Assembly (NCBI GenBank): GCA_016286585.1
Contig: JAEETC010000015.1
Location: 1-41,518 of the forward strand
From: Prevotella sp.
GTDB taxonomy: Bacteria; Bacteroidota; Bacteroidia; Bacteroidales; Bacteroidaceae
Reading direction: 5' to 3'
Length of the DNA stretch: 41,518 nucleotides
Shown here: positions 24,833 through 32,536 of the stretch, one piece after another
Numbering within the stretch: the stretch's first letter is position 1
Layout of the letters: each line of letters begins with the position of its first letter
Translations under genes and position numbers: made by a program
The notes under the pieces: generated by a model
The model's input: the letters and a program-made list of their open reading frames with translations, nothing else
Told to the model about the DNA's origin: nothing
The model's database searches: none

Positions 24833-25327
24833 ATGAGAAAGGTTTATTTATCTTCAGTATTACTTTTGAACGTTGTTTCAATGCACGCTCAGAAAATCAC
24901 GAAAGGGTCATTTGGTGTTTTGGCAAATGAAAAAACAGTGAATGTTACTATCGATTACAGTGATTCTAAAATTGCAGGGGTTCCATTCGAAGCTTTTCTT
25001 GAGACTGAAACTAAATGGGAAGAAGGATACAATGAGATTATGTTGAAGTTTGTAAAAGCTGCAAACCAAAATAGTAGCGGCATCATTTATTCTTCAAAAA
25101 AAGCAACGGATTATCAATTAGTGTTTAAGGCTATAGATGTTGATGGGGATGGCGAAACATCTGGATGCCTTTTGTTGTTGGATAAAGATAATAATGTAAT
25201 TGCTGTAGCAGAAAGAATAAACGCTAATGGTGGCAAATTTGGGTCTCAGTTAAATTTGATGAGTGATGCGTCAGAGAGATTAGGTAGAAAAGTCGCGCAG
25301 TTTATCAAAAAGCAATTAAAACGATGA
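24833..25327 (+). CDS. Small secreted protein of unknown function
   Basis: 164 residues from ATG 24833. The signal peptide MRKVYLSSVLLLNVVSMHAQ supports this start over an upstream in-frame ATT. I do not recognise the family. The body is a mixed alpha/beta sequence containing a D-V-D-G-D-G-E-T turn near residue 104 and a lysine-rich helical end (VAQFIKKQLKR). The gene is much richer in A/T-ending codons than the utilisation locus downstream. Together with its convergent neighbour it looks like accessory DNA. No promoter box was found in the 35-base spacer, so it may be read from upstream. Confidence 0.65.
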   Translation: MRKVYLSSVLLLNVVSMHAQKITKGSFGVLANEKTVNVTIDYSDSKIAGVPFEAFLETETKWEEGYNEIMLKFVKAANQNSSGIIYSSKKATDYQLVFKAIDVDGDGETSGCLLLLDKDNNVIAVAERINANGGKFGSQLNLMSDASERLGRKVAQFIKKQLKR

Positions 25328-25385
25328 TACAAAAGTAACATAGAAGGGGACGTTTAAGTGTTAATACTTTTCTCATAAAATATAG

Positions 25386-26054
25386 TTAGAAATCATCTTC
25401 AATTCTGGCAAAAGACTTCACTCCATTTATCACATCTTGCACAGCATTGTATTCTGCTTCGTATAATGCATTTTCAAAATCGATAAGTGCTTGGAAACGG
25501 TTCTGTTCTTTACTCCTTGCATGATTTTTCTCTTTTGTAAGACTGTTAACACGTTGCCAATGAATCATATTAGAAGGGCCTTGGTCTTTGCCCTCACCAG
25601 GTATTCTATAACGGTCTGTTACAAAATTCGTAAGAGTGTATCTATACTTCTTATTACGGACTTCTATTAAAAGGCCGAATTTAACTGTACTTGCAGCCTT
25701 CTCCCATGTACCGATATTATCAGGTGCCCACACACCTACAGAAATATACTTTTTCCCTACCTTTAATTCTACATCACAAGCTACTTTAGTAATACCACCT
25801 TCCAATTCGCTCGAAATATCAGCCTTATATCTCTTTGAGATTGAATGGATGAATTCTCTTGCTAACCCAATGATAGTATCTGCTGAAAACTCACATTCTA
25901 CAACTCCTGTGAAGATTATTTCACCAGATTCATTTTGAGGGAAAAGGCATTTTCCCACAGGACCATTAGTATCAAATGCAACATTCATCAAGTTCTGAGA
26001 GTAAATAGGGCTAAGAACTAGTGACAAAACTACCAAAAGAAAAAGTCTTCTCAT
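25386..26054 (-). CDS. Secreted protein, DUF4468-like
   Basis: 222 residues. A signal peptide (MRRLFLLVVLSLVLSPIYSQ) is followed by a domain with FTGVVECEFSADTIIGLARE and, later, KFGLLIEVRNKKYRYTLTNF. This resembles the TBP-like fold proteins grouped as DUF4468 in Bacteroidota, whose role is unknown. The C-terminal third is helical and charged. It converges with the previous gene and has its own -7 box at 26087-26094. AT-rich composition suggests recent acquisition. Family assignment is from pattern memory and moderate at best. Confidence 0.68.
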   Translation of the reverse strand: MRRLFLLVVLSLVLSPIYSQNLMNVAFDTNGPVGKCLFPQNESGEIIFTGVVECEFSADTIIGLAREFIHSISKRYKADISSELEGGITKVACDVELKVGKKYISVGVWAPDNIGTWEKAASTVKFGLLIEVRNKKYRYTLTNFVTDRYRIPGEGKDQGPSNMIHWQRVNSLTKEKNHARSKEQNRFQALIDFENALYEAEYNAVQDVINGVKSFARIEDDF

Positions 26055-26086
26055 GTTTCAAATGTTTTTAGTTAATAATTAGACCT

Positions 26087-26094
26087 CAAAATTA
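26087..26094 (-). promoter_or_regulatory. -7 box of the DUF4468-like gene
   Basis: The minus strand reads TAATTTTG, an exact TAnnTTTG match, 32 bases before the ATG. GTTG 20 bases further upstream (26118-26115) is a weak -33 match. Confidence 0.62.
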
Positions 26095-26336
26095 AGAATT
26101 ATCTCGCAATACTCCAACGATTTTCTCAAAAAATTGCATTTTTTTCCTTATTTTCTTTTGTATTCCAAGAAAAAACGCAAAAATTGCTACAAACACATAG
26201 TTACAGGAACGATGCATCAGGACATACTAGGGTCTGGCACTTTTGTGTCTTTTATTGCTGTTTATATGTTAAAATTGTATGTTAAAAGTTATTAATATTA
26301 CAATGATAATTGCTCATAGAATTAGTTGTTTACTTG
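26095..26336. other. AT-rich non-coding spacer
   Basis: Roughly 240 bases of AT-rich DNA with no coding frame, tRNA-like or terminator-like structure that I can support. It leads into the palindromic element at 26337. Confidence 0.6.
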
Positions 26337-26843
26337 AGAACCTACATATTTTTGACTAAACTTTCTGAAACTTAGATGGTTAATAAAATTTTAACTTACA
26401 TAAAACCACCACAGAACCACCATAGAACCACCATGGAACCACCATAAAACTTACATGTTAACATCATTCTCTATTAAATAGGCGTGTTATTATGTGAAAG
26501 TTAATATGCATATTCTTAACTATTAGTTTACTGCCACCTTTCTCCTAGTAACCTGCCACCTTTCTTGGAGTTTACTGCCACCTTTCTCCGAAATTCTCTC
26601 GAGAATTTCGGAGTTTACCCTATCTAAACTCCGAAATTACCCTATCTAAAGTCCGACTTTACTGCCTTCAAACTCCGAAACAGGGTTATACTTTAACACA
26701 ATCACAGCAATATTGTGAACGTATTTGGTCTTTTATGGTAGTTCTATGGTGGTTTCATGGTGGTTCTGTGGTGGTTTTATGTAAGTAGAAATCCTGGCAA
26801 ATTATTTATAATCAACGATTTAGTCCAAAAATATGTAGGTTCT
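26337..26843. mobile_element. 507-bp non-coding palindromic (MITE-like) element
   Basis: The outer ends are inverted repeats: AGAACCTACATATTTTTG.. at 26337 and its complement ending 26843, about 24 bp with one extra base on the right. Inside these lies a second inverted pair, AACCACC at 26404, 26415, 26426 and 26437 (exact 11-bp period), mirrored by GGTAGTT/GGTGGTT at 26737, 26748, 26759 and 26770 (also 11 bp). The centre is a 22-bp periodic array with a perfect 13-bp palindrome. There is no gene inside. I saw no clear target duplication. Calling it mobile is inference. Confidence 0.75.
26527..26680. repeat. 22-bp periodic array in the centre of the element
   Basis: Units begin at 26527, 26549, 26571, 26593, 26615, 26637 and 26659, exactly 22 bp apart. 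CTGCCACCTTTCT recurs at 26531, 26553 and 26575, and TTACCCTATCTAAA at 26615 and 26637. The fourth unit is replaced by part of a palindrome, CTCCGAAATTCTC-TC-GAGAATTTCGGAG (26586-26613). A two-unit relative is at 39474-39520. Confidence 0.8.
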
Positions 26844-26914
26844 TTAAAATTGCATTGAATTTTTATTAAAATTGTTGTATGGCTACATTAACAACACTTC
26901 GCATACTTTTAGCG

Positions 26915-27523
26915 TTACTCCACGGTGAATGGTATTATCAACTCGATGTCGTCATAGCCTTTGGTGCCGCCGCCAGGGGTGGGATCGTCAACGACACGAT
27001 ACATCACCCTGGATTTAATCAAAACATAATAAATGCCCTTGGGCAGAGGGTCCATCGCAGGATAGATGTCCTCAGCAGAGTAGGAGGTGGAAGTACCATA
27101 CCTGTCGTCGTGAACATAGCTTTCATCGTAAATCCAAGGGCATGACCAATGAAGGCGGCTGTGGGCTTCAACCGTTAACCAGCGAAGTTCCATCGTATAA
27201 AAAGTACTCTCCCAAGAATTTTTGACATATTCTCCATCGCTTCGGTAAACTGACATCGCACGAAACAGGACATCCCGCTCATCGGCCAAGTGGAGCTCAT
27301 AACGCGTTTTGTTGTTGACTGTCACATCGAAAATGATGTTCTCACCCTCTTTGAAGGTTCTGGTCCAGTCGCCTTTTTCGTTTCTCAGGCCATAGCCCAA
27401 GCTATAGGCATCCGAGTGAAACGTGGCTTGATAACCCGTCAGTTCGTCGTCATCACTGCTGCAACTGCTCAGCCCTGCTATCGTCAGGAGCAGCGCGCTC
27501 ATCCATAAAACGCAATTCTTCAT
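26915..27523 (-). CDS. Lipoprotein of unknown function
   Basis: 202 residues. The signal peptide has lipobox LSSC (MKNCVLWMSALLLTIAGLSSC), followed by a serine/aspartate-rich tether SSDDDEL, as in surface or periplasmic lipoproteins of Bacteroidota. The remainder reads as a beta-sandwich (YELHLADERDVLFRAMSVY, GIYYVLIKSRVMYRV). I cannot name the family. A perfect -7 box lies 18 bases upstream, so it is transcribed alone. Confidence 0.78.
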   Translation of the reverse strand: MKNCVLWMSALLLTIAGLSSCSSDDDELTGYQATFHSDAYSLGYGLRNEKGDWTRTFKEGENIIFDVTVNNKTRYELHLADERDVLFRAMSVYRSDGEYVKNSWESTFYTMELRWLTVEAHSRLHWSCPWIYDESYVHDDRYGTSTSYSAEDIYPAMDPLPKGIYYVLIKSRVMYRVVDDPTPGGGTKGYDDIELIIPFTVE

Positions 27524-27540
27524 CTTTGTCTGATTGACTG

Positions 27541-27548
27541 CAAAGTTA
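27541..27548 (-). promoter_or_regulatory. -7 box of the lipoprotein gene
   Basis: The minus strand reads TAACTTTG, an exact TAnnTTTG match, 18 bases upstream of the ATG. TTTG lies 23 bases further upstream, slightly long spacing. Confidence 0.65.
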
Positions 27549-27624
27549 CACCTTTTTTACCATATAATACGCAAATGGTCAAAATCTTGTAAGGCATGGC
27601 GTTAAATTATGTTATACATGATCG

Positions 27625-29193
27625 CTATTTATTATTGAGGGCTTTCTCTATGGCTTCTCTGATGGTATCAATTGTTGAGAATCCTTGCTGCTTGAAGGTC
27701 TGTTCACCCTTGGCGTTGTAGATGACATAGAAGGGAATGGCTGTGCATTCGTATTGTTTTGAGATATAACGTTCCTGTTCTTCAGTCAGGAAGTAATGCT
27801 CGCCAGGGATGTCGGCAATATACGCCTTCCAGTCCTCGTATTTGGAAGAGGACATGGCAATATAGATGTACACGATGTCTTTGTCTTTGAGTTCCTCCTT
27901 GAGGGGCTTCATTTTCTCGTGTCCGAGCTTACAGGGGCCACACCATGTTGCCCAGAGGTCTACCAGAATGGTCTTGCCCTGATGTTTGTCGAGAATGGTT
28001 TGCAGGATGTTCTCTGGTGCCACCTCCGTCATGTCGAGGTAGTGGACGTTGCTGGCAAGTCCTTGTTTGTTAGCGGCAATGGCCTGCTGATATTCTGCTA
28101 CATATTTGTCGTAGATCTCAGACAGGTTTTTGTCCTCGATGAGTGGTTTTTCCACCTTCTTGGCATCGAGCACCTGGGGTAGGTAATAGCAATAGCGAGC
28201 CAGGTCGGCCTTGAATCCTTTGGCGTCGGATAGTGCCTCGTCTTTAGCGGCGCTGACAAAAGAATGGCCAAACACCAGATGTTTTTCCTGTACTTCTTCC
28301 ATATCTAGTACAGATTTCTGATGATTGGCGCCCTTCCCCTTGTCAGCGGCCTGCTGATACCAGGCCTTGTCGGTCTTGGCGAAATAGCCCTTATAACCCA
28401 CGAACTTGGTATTGGCTGAAGAGTCATCGTGCAGCATATCTATGAGTAGCGTCACTTCCTTGCCTGAAGCAAGATAAACAAAAGCCATCGAAAACCAGGG
28501 GACGTTGAAGATGGTAGAATAGACCAATTGTGGTACGCCAATAGGCAGGCTGACACTGGCCTCGCCCTCATCGTTCAGATGGATCTCCAGTTTCTCTGTC
28601 TTTGAAGGATTCTTTAAATCGATATATTGTATTTCAATTCCCGTATTCATTCCCTTCCGATAGTTCAACGACTTGAAATAGATGGTTGCAGGCGTAGCGT
28701 CGTATTTCAGTTCTGCCAATTGGTCGTCCTCTGCATCATCGGGGATGAAATCTGCAGGCACAGGGGCAGCAGGTATCATGTAGTCCTTGTCGTGGAGACC
28801 AAATACTTTGAAATCGTTGGGTGCCAGACCTTCTATGAAGTCGAATTCCTTCGTGTTCAATGGCAGCGGCTTGAAATAAAGCACAAAGTTCTTCTTGGCG
28901 CTGTCATCCAGAATGGTCCACTTGCTCAGTTCGAGGCTGTCGCTGCCAGCGATGGCATACTGCTTGCCATTGGCTTGCAGATAGCTTCCACGACTGATCT
29001 GGAAGCCAGCACCAGGCAACAGATGGATACTGACGTATAACGCCGTCCGTTCTTTCGTCATTTCCACTTTCTGGATGACAAAATACGGAACGTCTGAATA
29101 GGCTACCGTTGGCGTTTCCCAAACAATGGTCTTCTTGGCCTGCCCCGCCACAGCAATGAGGGCCAGTAAGATGGTAAGGATGGTTTTCTTCAT
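27625..29193 (-). CDS. TlpA/ResA-like thioredoxin-fold protein with large N-terminal domain
   Basis: 522 residues. It has a signal peptide (MKKTILTILLALIAVAGQA) and about 360 residues of beta-rich and helical sequence I cannot assign. The thioredoxin domain has LWATWCGPCKLGHEKMKPL, with the redox pair C-G-P-C near 419-422, and the cis-proline region TAIPFYVIYNAKGE. Such periplasmic proteins reduce or isomerise disulfides, often in cytochrome maturation or stress. Bacteroidota carry many with extra N-terminal domains. It is divergent from susC with 247 bases between start codons. No convincing -7 box was found on its side. Confidence 0.88.
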   Translation of the reverse strand: MKKTILTILLALIAVAGQAKKTIVWETPTVAYSDVPYFVIQKVEMTKERTALYVSIHLLPGAGFQISRGSYLQANGKQYAIAGSDSLELSKWTILDDSAKKNFVLYFKPLPLNTKEFDFIEGLAPNDFKVFGLHDKDYMIPAAPVPADFIPDDAEDDQLAELKYDATPATIYFKSLNYRKGMNTGIEIQYIDLKNPSKTEKLEIHLNDEGEASVSLPIGVPQLVYSTIFNVPWFSMAFVYLASGKEVTLLIDMLHDDSSANTKFVGYKGYFAKTDKAWYQQAADKGKGANHQKSVLDMEEVQEKHLVFGHSFVSAAKDEALSDAKGFKADLARYCYYLPQVLDAKKVEKPLIEDKNLSEIYDKYVAEYQQAIAANKQGLASNVHYLDMTEVAPENILQTILDKHQGKTILVDLWATWCGPCKLGHEKMKPLKEELKDKDIVYIYIAMSSSKYEDWKAYIADIPGEHYFLTEEQERYISKQYECTAIPFYVIYNAKGEQTFKQQGFSTIDTIREAIEKALNNK

Positions 29194-29267
29194 ATTCGTT
29201 TCTATTTTTGTTTTATAAACGCTGTTTTTGTGAAAATGTATCGCCGAGATGCGTTAAAGATTCCAAA

Positions 29268-29384
29268 TTTGAACGAATCCGACAAGTTTTGAACAAATCG
29301 GAAAATGCGAAAACACTATTGAACACTATCGAAAATCGTTTGGACGCATCAGAAAAGCGCCACCGTGTTTTATGGCTACCTTTG
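29268..29384 (+). promoter_or_regulatory. susC promoter with four-site activator module
   Basis: Four related sites have GAAC-type cores at 29271, 29291, 29321 and 29342 (GAACGAATCCGA, GAACAAATCGGA, GAACACTATCGA, GGACGCATCAGA), spaced 20, 30 and 21 bp. The -7 box TACCTTTG is at 29377-29384. The fourth site covers the -33 position, which has no TTTG, as expected of an activator-dependent promoter. The same module with the same spacing is upstream of the second GH3 gene (39522-39638). Confidence 0.78.
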
Positions 29385-29440
29385 CACCCAGATTCGAAAA
29401 CATTCATCTAACAATTAAAACTCAAACAATTACAAACGCA

Positions 29441-32400
29441 ATGAAAAAAAGCAGTATTCTGATGATGTTGGCGGCACTGATGATGTCGGCCACATCTTTC
29501 GCCCAGGGAATCAAGGGCACTGTGATTGACGAGAACGGCGAGGCCGTGATCGGTGCAACGGTCAGCGACAAGGCTGACGCCAAGAATGCCACGATCACCG
29601 ACTTCGACGGTCACTTCACCGTTAACGTGAAAGCTGGACAGACGATCGTCGTCTCCTACGTCGGCTACGAGACTCTGGAGGTGGCCGCCCAGAACGGTAT
29701 GACCATTAACCTGAAGCCCGACAACAAGGTGCTCGACGAAGTGGTGGTCGTAGGTTATGGTGTACAGAAGAAGAGCTCGGTGACGGGTGCCATCTCGCAG
29801 GTGAAGCCTGAGGACATGGAGAACCGTACGATCTCGAACGCCCAGCAGGCCCTGCAGGGTAAGACCTCGGGTGTGCAGGTGATATCTACATCGGCCGCTC
29901 CTGGCAGCTCACCTACCGTACGTGTGCGCGGCTATTCCTCTAATCAGAGTAGTAACCCCCTCTACGTGGTCGACGGTGTGCGCCTGAGCGACATCAGCGG
30001 TATCGACCCCTCGACCATCGCCTCGATGGAAATCCTGAAGGACGCCGCTTCGGCCGCCATCTACGGTGCCGAGGCTGGTAACGGTGTGGTACTCATCACC
30101 ACCAAGAAGGGTAAGCCGGGTGAGGGCAAGATCTCCTACGACTTCATGTGGACGGACGAGAGTCTCGCACGCATCCCCAAGATGCTGAACTCTGAGCAAT
30201 ACATCCAGTATATGGACGAGGGTAACATCTTCACCAAGGACTACCTGCTGAAGAACTGGGACGGTGTGACGAACACGGCCTGGACGGATGTGGCCTTCAA
30301 TCACGGACACATGCAGAAGCACGCCCTCTCGTTCACTGGCGGTAACGACCGCGGTAACTACTACCTCTCACTCGCGTACCTTAATAATGATGGTATCGTG
30401 AAGGGCGACGCCGACACTTACAAGCGTCTGACGGCCACCATCAACGGTGAGTATAAGATCAAGGAATGGCTGAAGGTGGGTACGACGAACCAGATCGAGA
30501 AGTACGATGTGCGCTCGGTATCGTCGAACAACGAGTACGGCTCACTGCTGACCTCCATCCTCATGCTCGATCCTCTGACACCAGATACATACACTGCCGA
30601 GAACCTGCCTTACCACATGGCCAACGCCATGGCCAGCGGCAAGCAGTTCCTGCAGGATGAGAACGGCGACTACTATGCCGTGTCGAAGTTCTATGCCGGT
30701 GAGCAGTATCACCCCATGATCATGCGCGACAACAATACCTCGAAGACGACGGGCTTCAACGTGAGCGGTTCTATCTACGGCGACTTCACACCCCTGAAGG
30801 GTCTGACCGTCACCTCGCGCTTCGGCTATCGTCTGAGCGGCACCCGCAACAGCGGCGCCTCACTGCCTTTCTACGGCAACGCCGTGCAGAGCCGCGACTA
30901 TCTCGACTTCAGCGCCAGTTCATCCACCTCGATCTACTACCAGTGGGAGAACTTCGCCAACTATATGCGCCAGTTTGGTGGTCACACGGTGACAGCCATG
31001 GCCGGTATGTCGTTCCAGAAGTCTTCTGGCGACAGCGTGTCTGGCTCGCTGACCAGCAACGGTGAGGATGCCCTGAAGAAGAACGATCCGTTGTTCTACT
31101 ATCTGAACTATGCCAACGCTTCGGCCGTGAAGGGCGTGAGCGGTGAGACTACTGAGAGTTCCAAGTACTCGTACTTCGGACGTCTGAGCTACGACTACTT
31201 AGGCCGTTACCTGCTGCAGGCTTCGCTGCGTGCTGATGCCGCCGACCTCTCGAAACTCTCGAAGAAGACCCGTTGGGGTTACTTCCCCGCTGTGTCAGTA
31301 GGTTGGACCATCAGCGAGGAGAAATTCTTCGCTCCGCTCAAGAAATGGTTCGACAGCCTGAAGTTCCGTGCCTCTTGGGGACAGAACGGTAGCCTCTCTG
31401 CCCTCAGCGGATACAGCTACAGCACGGATATGGCCCTTGGCGGTCTCTATCCTTTCGGCTCTGGCATCAACTACACACAGGCTGCCGCTCCCTCGACCAT
31501 GGGTAACGACGACCTGAAGTGGGAGACCTCTGAGCAGCTGAACTTCGGTTTCGACGGTATCCTCTTCGGCGGACGCATGACCTTCGGCATCGACTACTTC
31601 ACCAAGAAGACCAAGGACCTGCTGGTATGGAACACCACACCGTCGCTCGTCATCGGCGGCAGCACATCGCCTATCAATGCCGGTAACGTGGAGAACAAGG
31701 GCTTTGAGTTCGAGCTTGGCTGGCGCGACCACATCGGTGACTTCAACTATGGCATCCGTGGTAACCTCTCGACACTGACGAACGAGGTGACCTACCTCGA
31801 TCCATCGCTTACCCGTCTGGGTGGCAGCACCTTCCATACCTACACGGTGACCTACTTCGAGAAGGGCTATCCTGTGTACTATTTCCGCGGCTACGAGTTC
31901 GCAGGTGTTGATCCTGCAACGGGTAACCCCACCTTCAAGGATCTCGACGGCGACGGCAAGGTGTCTGACGGCGACCTCACCTATATCGGCGATGCCATCC
32001 CTGACTTTACCTACGGTATCACACTGACGGCTGCCTGGAAGGGCTTCGACCTGACCGTCTTCGGCACTGGCTCAGTGGGTAACGAGATCTTCAACTGTAT
32101 CAACCGTCCTGACTATGCCGCTTCCAACCGTCTGAAGGAAGTGTTCTACGACGACCGTTGGACGCCCACAAACACCAGCGGCAGCGTTCCCAAGGCTGGT
32201 GCTTCTGATATGGACAAGTACGCTTGCTCAAGCGCCATGATCTATAACGGCTCTTACTTCAAGATCAAGCAGATTCAGCTGGGTTACACCCTTCCGAAGA
32301 ATCTGATCAAGAAGATCTGTCTCAGCCACGCACGCCTCTATGCTTCTCTCGACGACTACTTCACCATCTCCAGCTATCCCGGCTTCGATCCTGAGGCCAG

Positions 32401-32488
32401 CGCCAATGTTACATCGGGTATGGGTATCGACAAGGGTAGCTATCCGACCTCTAAGAAGATCGTGTTTGGTCTGAACGTGGAATTCTAA
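29441..32488 (+). CDS. SusC/RagA-family TonB-dependent outer-membrane transporter
   Basis: 1015 residues from ATG 29441; the upstream in-frame ATG lies before or at the promoter and is not used. A signal peptide (MKKSSILMMLAALMMSATSFA) is followed by a carboxypeptidase-regulatory-like domain (about 22-100, IKGTVIDENGEAVIGATV). The plug begins VLDEVVVVGYGVQKKSSVTG (about 112-130), with the beta-barrel to the C-terminus ending KKIVFGLNVEF. With SusD it imports oligosaccharides across the outer membrane, energised by TonB. It is the first gene of the utilisation locus. Length and domain order are complete. Confidence 0.97.
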   Translation: MKKSSILMMLAALMMSATSFAQGIKGTVIDENGEAVIGATVSDKADAKNATITDFDGHFTVNVKAGQTIVVSYVGYETLEVAAQNGMTINLKPDNKVLDEVVVVGYGVQKKSSVTGAISQVKPEDMENRTISNAQQALQGKTSGVQVISTSAAPGSSPTVRVRGYSSNQSSNPLYVVDGVRLSDISGIDPSTIASMEILKDAASAAIYGAEAGNGVVLITTKKGKPGEGKISYDFMWTDESLARIPKMLNSEQYIQYMDEGNIFTKDYLLKNWDGVTNTAWTDVAFNHGHMQKHALSFTGGNDRGNYYLSLAYLNNDGIVKGDADTYKRLTATINGEYKIKEWLKVGTTNQIEKYDVRSVSSNNEYGSLLTSILMLDPLTPDTYTAENLPYHMANAMASGKQFLQDENGDYYAVSKFYAGEQYHPMIMRDNNTSKTTGFNVSGSIYGDFTPLKGLTVTSRFGYRLSGTRNSGASLPFYGNAVQSRDYLDFSASSSTSIYYQWENFANYMRQFGGHTVTAMAGMSFQKSSGDSVSGSLTSNGEDALKKNDPLFYYLNYANASAVKGVSGETTESSKYSYFGRLSYDYLGRYLLQASLRADAADLSKLSKKTRWGYFPAVSVGWTISEEKFFAPLKKWFDSLKFRASWGQNGSLSALSGYSYSTDMALGGLYPFGSGINYTQAAAPSTMGNDDLKWETSEQLNFGFDGILFGGRMTFGIDYFTKKTKDLLVWNTTPSLVIGGSTSPINAGNVENKGFEFELGWRDHIGDFNYGIRGNLSTLTNEVTYLDPSLTRLGGSTFHTYTVTYFEKGYPVYYFRGYEFAGVDPATGNPTFKDLDGDGKVSDGDLTYIGDAIPDFTYGITLTAAWKGFDLTVFGTGSVGNEIFNCINRPDYAASNRLKEVFYDDRWTPTNTSGSVPKAGASDMDKYACSSAMIYNGSYFKIKQIQLGYTLPKNLIKKICLSHARLYASLDDYFTISSYPGFDPEASANVTSGMGIDKGSYPTSKKIVFGLNVEF

Positions 32489-32501
32489 TGAAGGGATAAA
32501 A

Positions 32502-32536
32502 GATTATAGTTAAAAGTTTATAGTTTATAGAATATG
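32502..32536 (+). repeat. Heptad array before susD
   Basis: GATTATA, GTTAAAA, GTTTATA, GTTTATA, GAATATG follow one another at 32502 with exact 7-bp steps, the last containing the start codon of the SusD gene. There is only one arm; no inverted partner is seen. Confidence 0.6.

Noticed and set aside
25328..25385. Terminator between the convergent AT-rich genes
   Set aside because: AAAAGTA...TACTTTT could pair, but the loop is about 27 bases and the stem only 7 A/T-rich pairs, too weak to call.
26527..26680. 22-bp periodic array as a degenerate CRISPR
   Set aside because: The repeated and variable parts do not alternate as repeat and spacer, and the unit is far shorter than a repeat-spacer pair.
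26404..26776. CCACCATAGAACCACC repeats as a CRISPR array
   Set aside because: The period is only 11 bp with no spacers, the array is mirrored by its complement, and no cas gene is nearby.
26879..27145. Plus-strand 88-codon frame overlapping the lipoprotein gene
   Set aside because: It is antisense to a lipoprotein with a clear signal peptide and promoter, and has no start signal of its own.
29268..29356. GAAC repeats upstream of susC as ends of an insertion sequence
   Set aside because: They are direct repeats with fixed spacing to a -7 box, repeated at another promoter, with no transposase or inverted ends.
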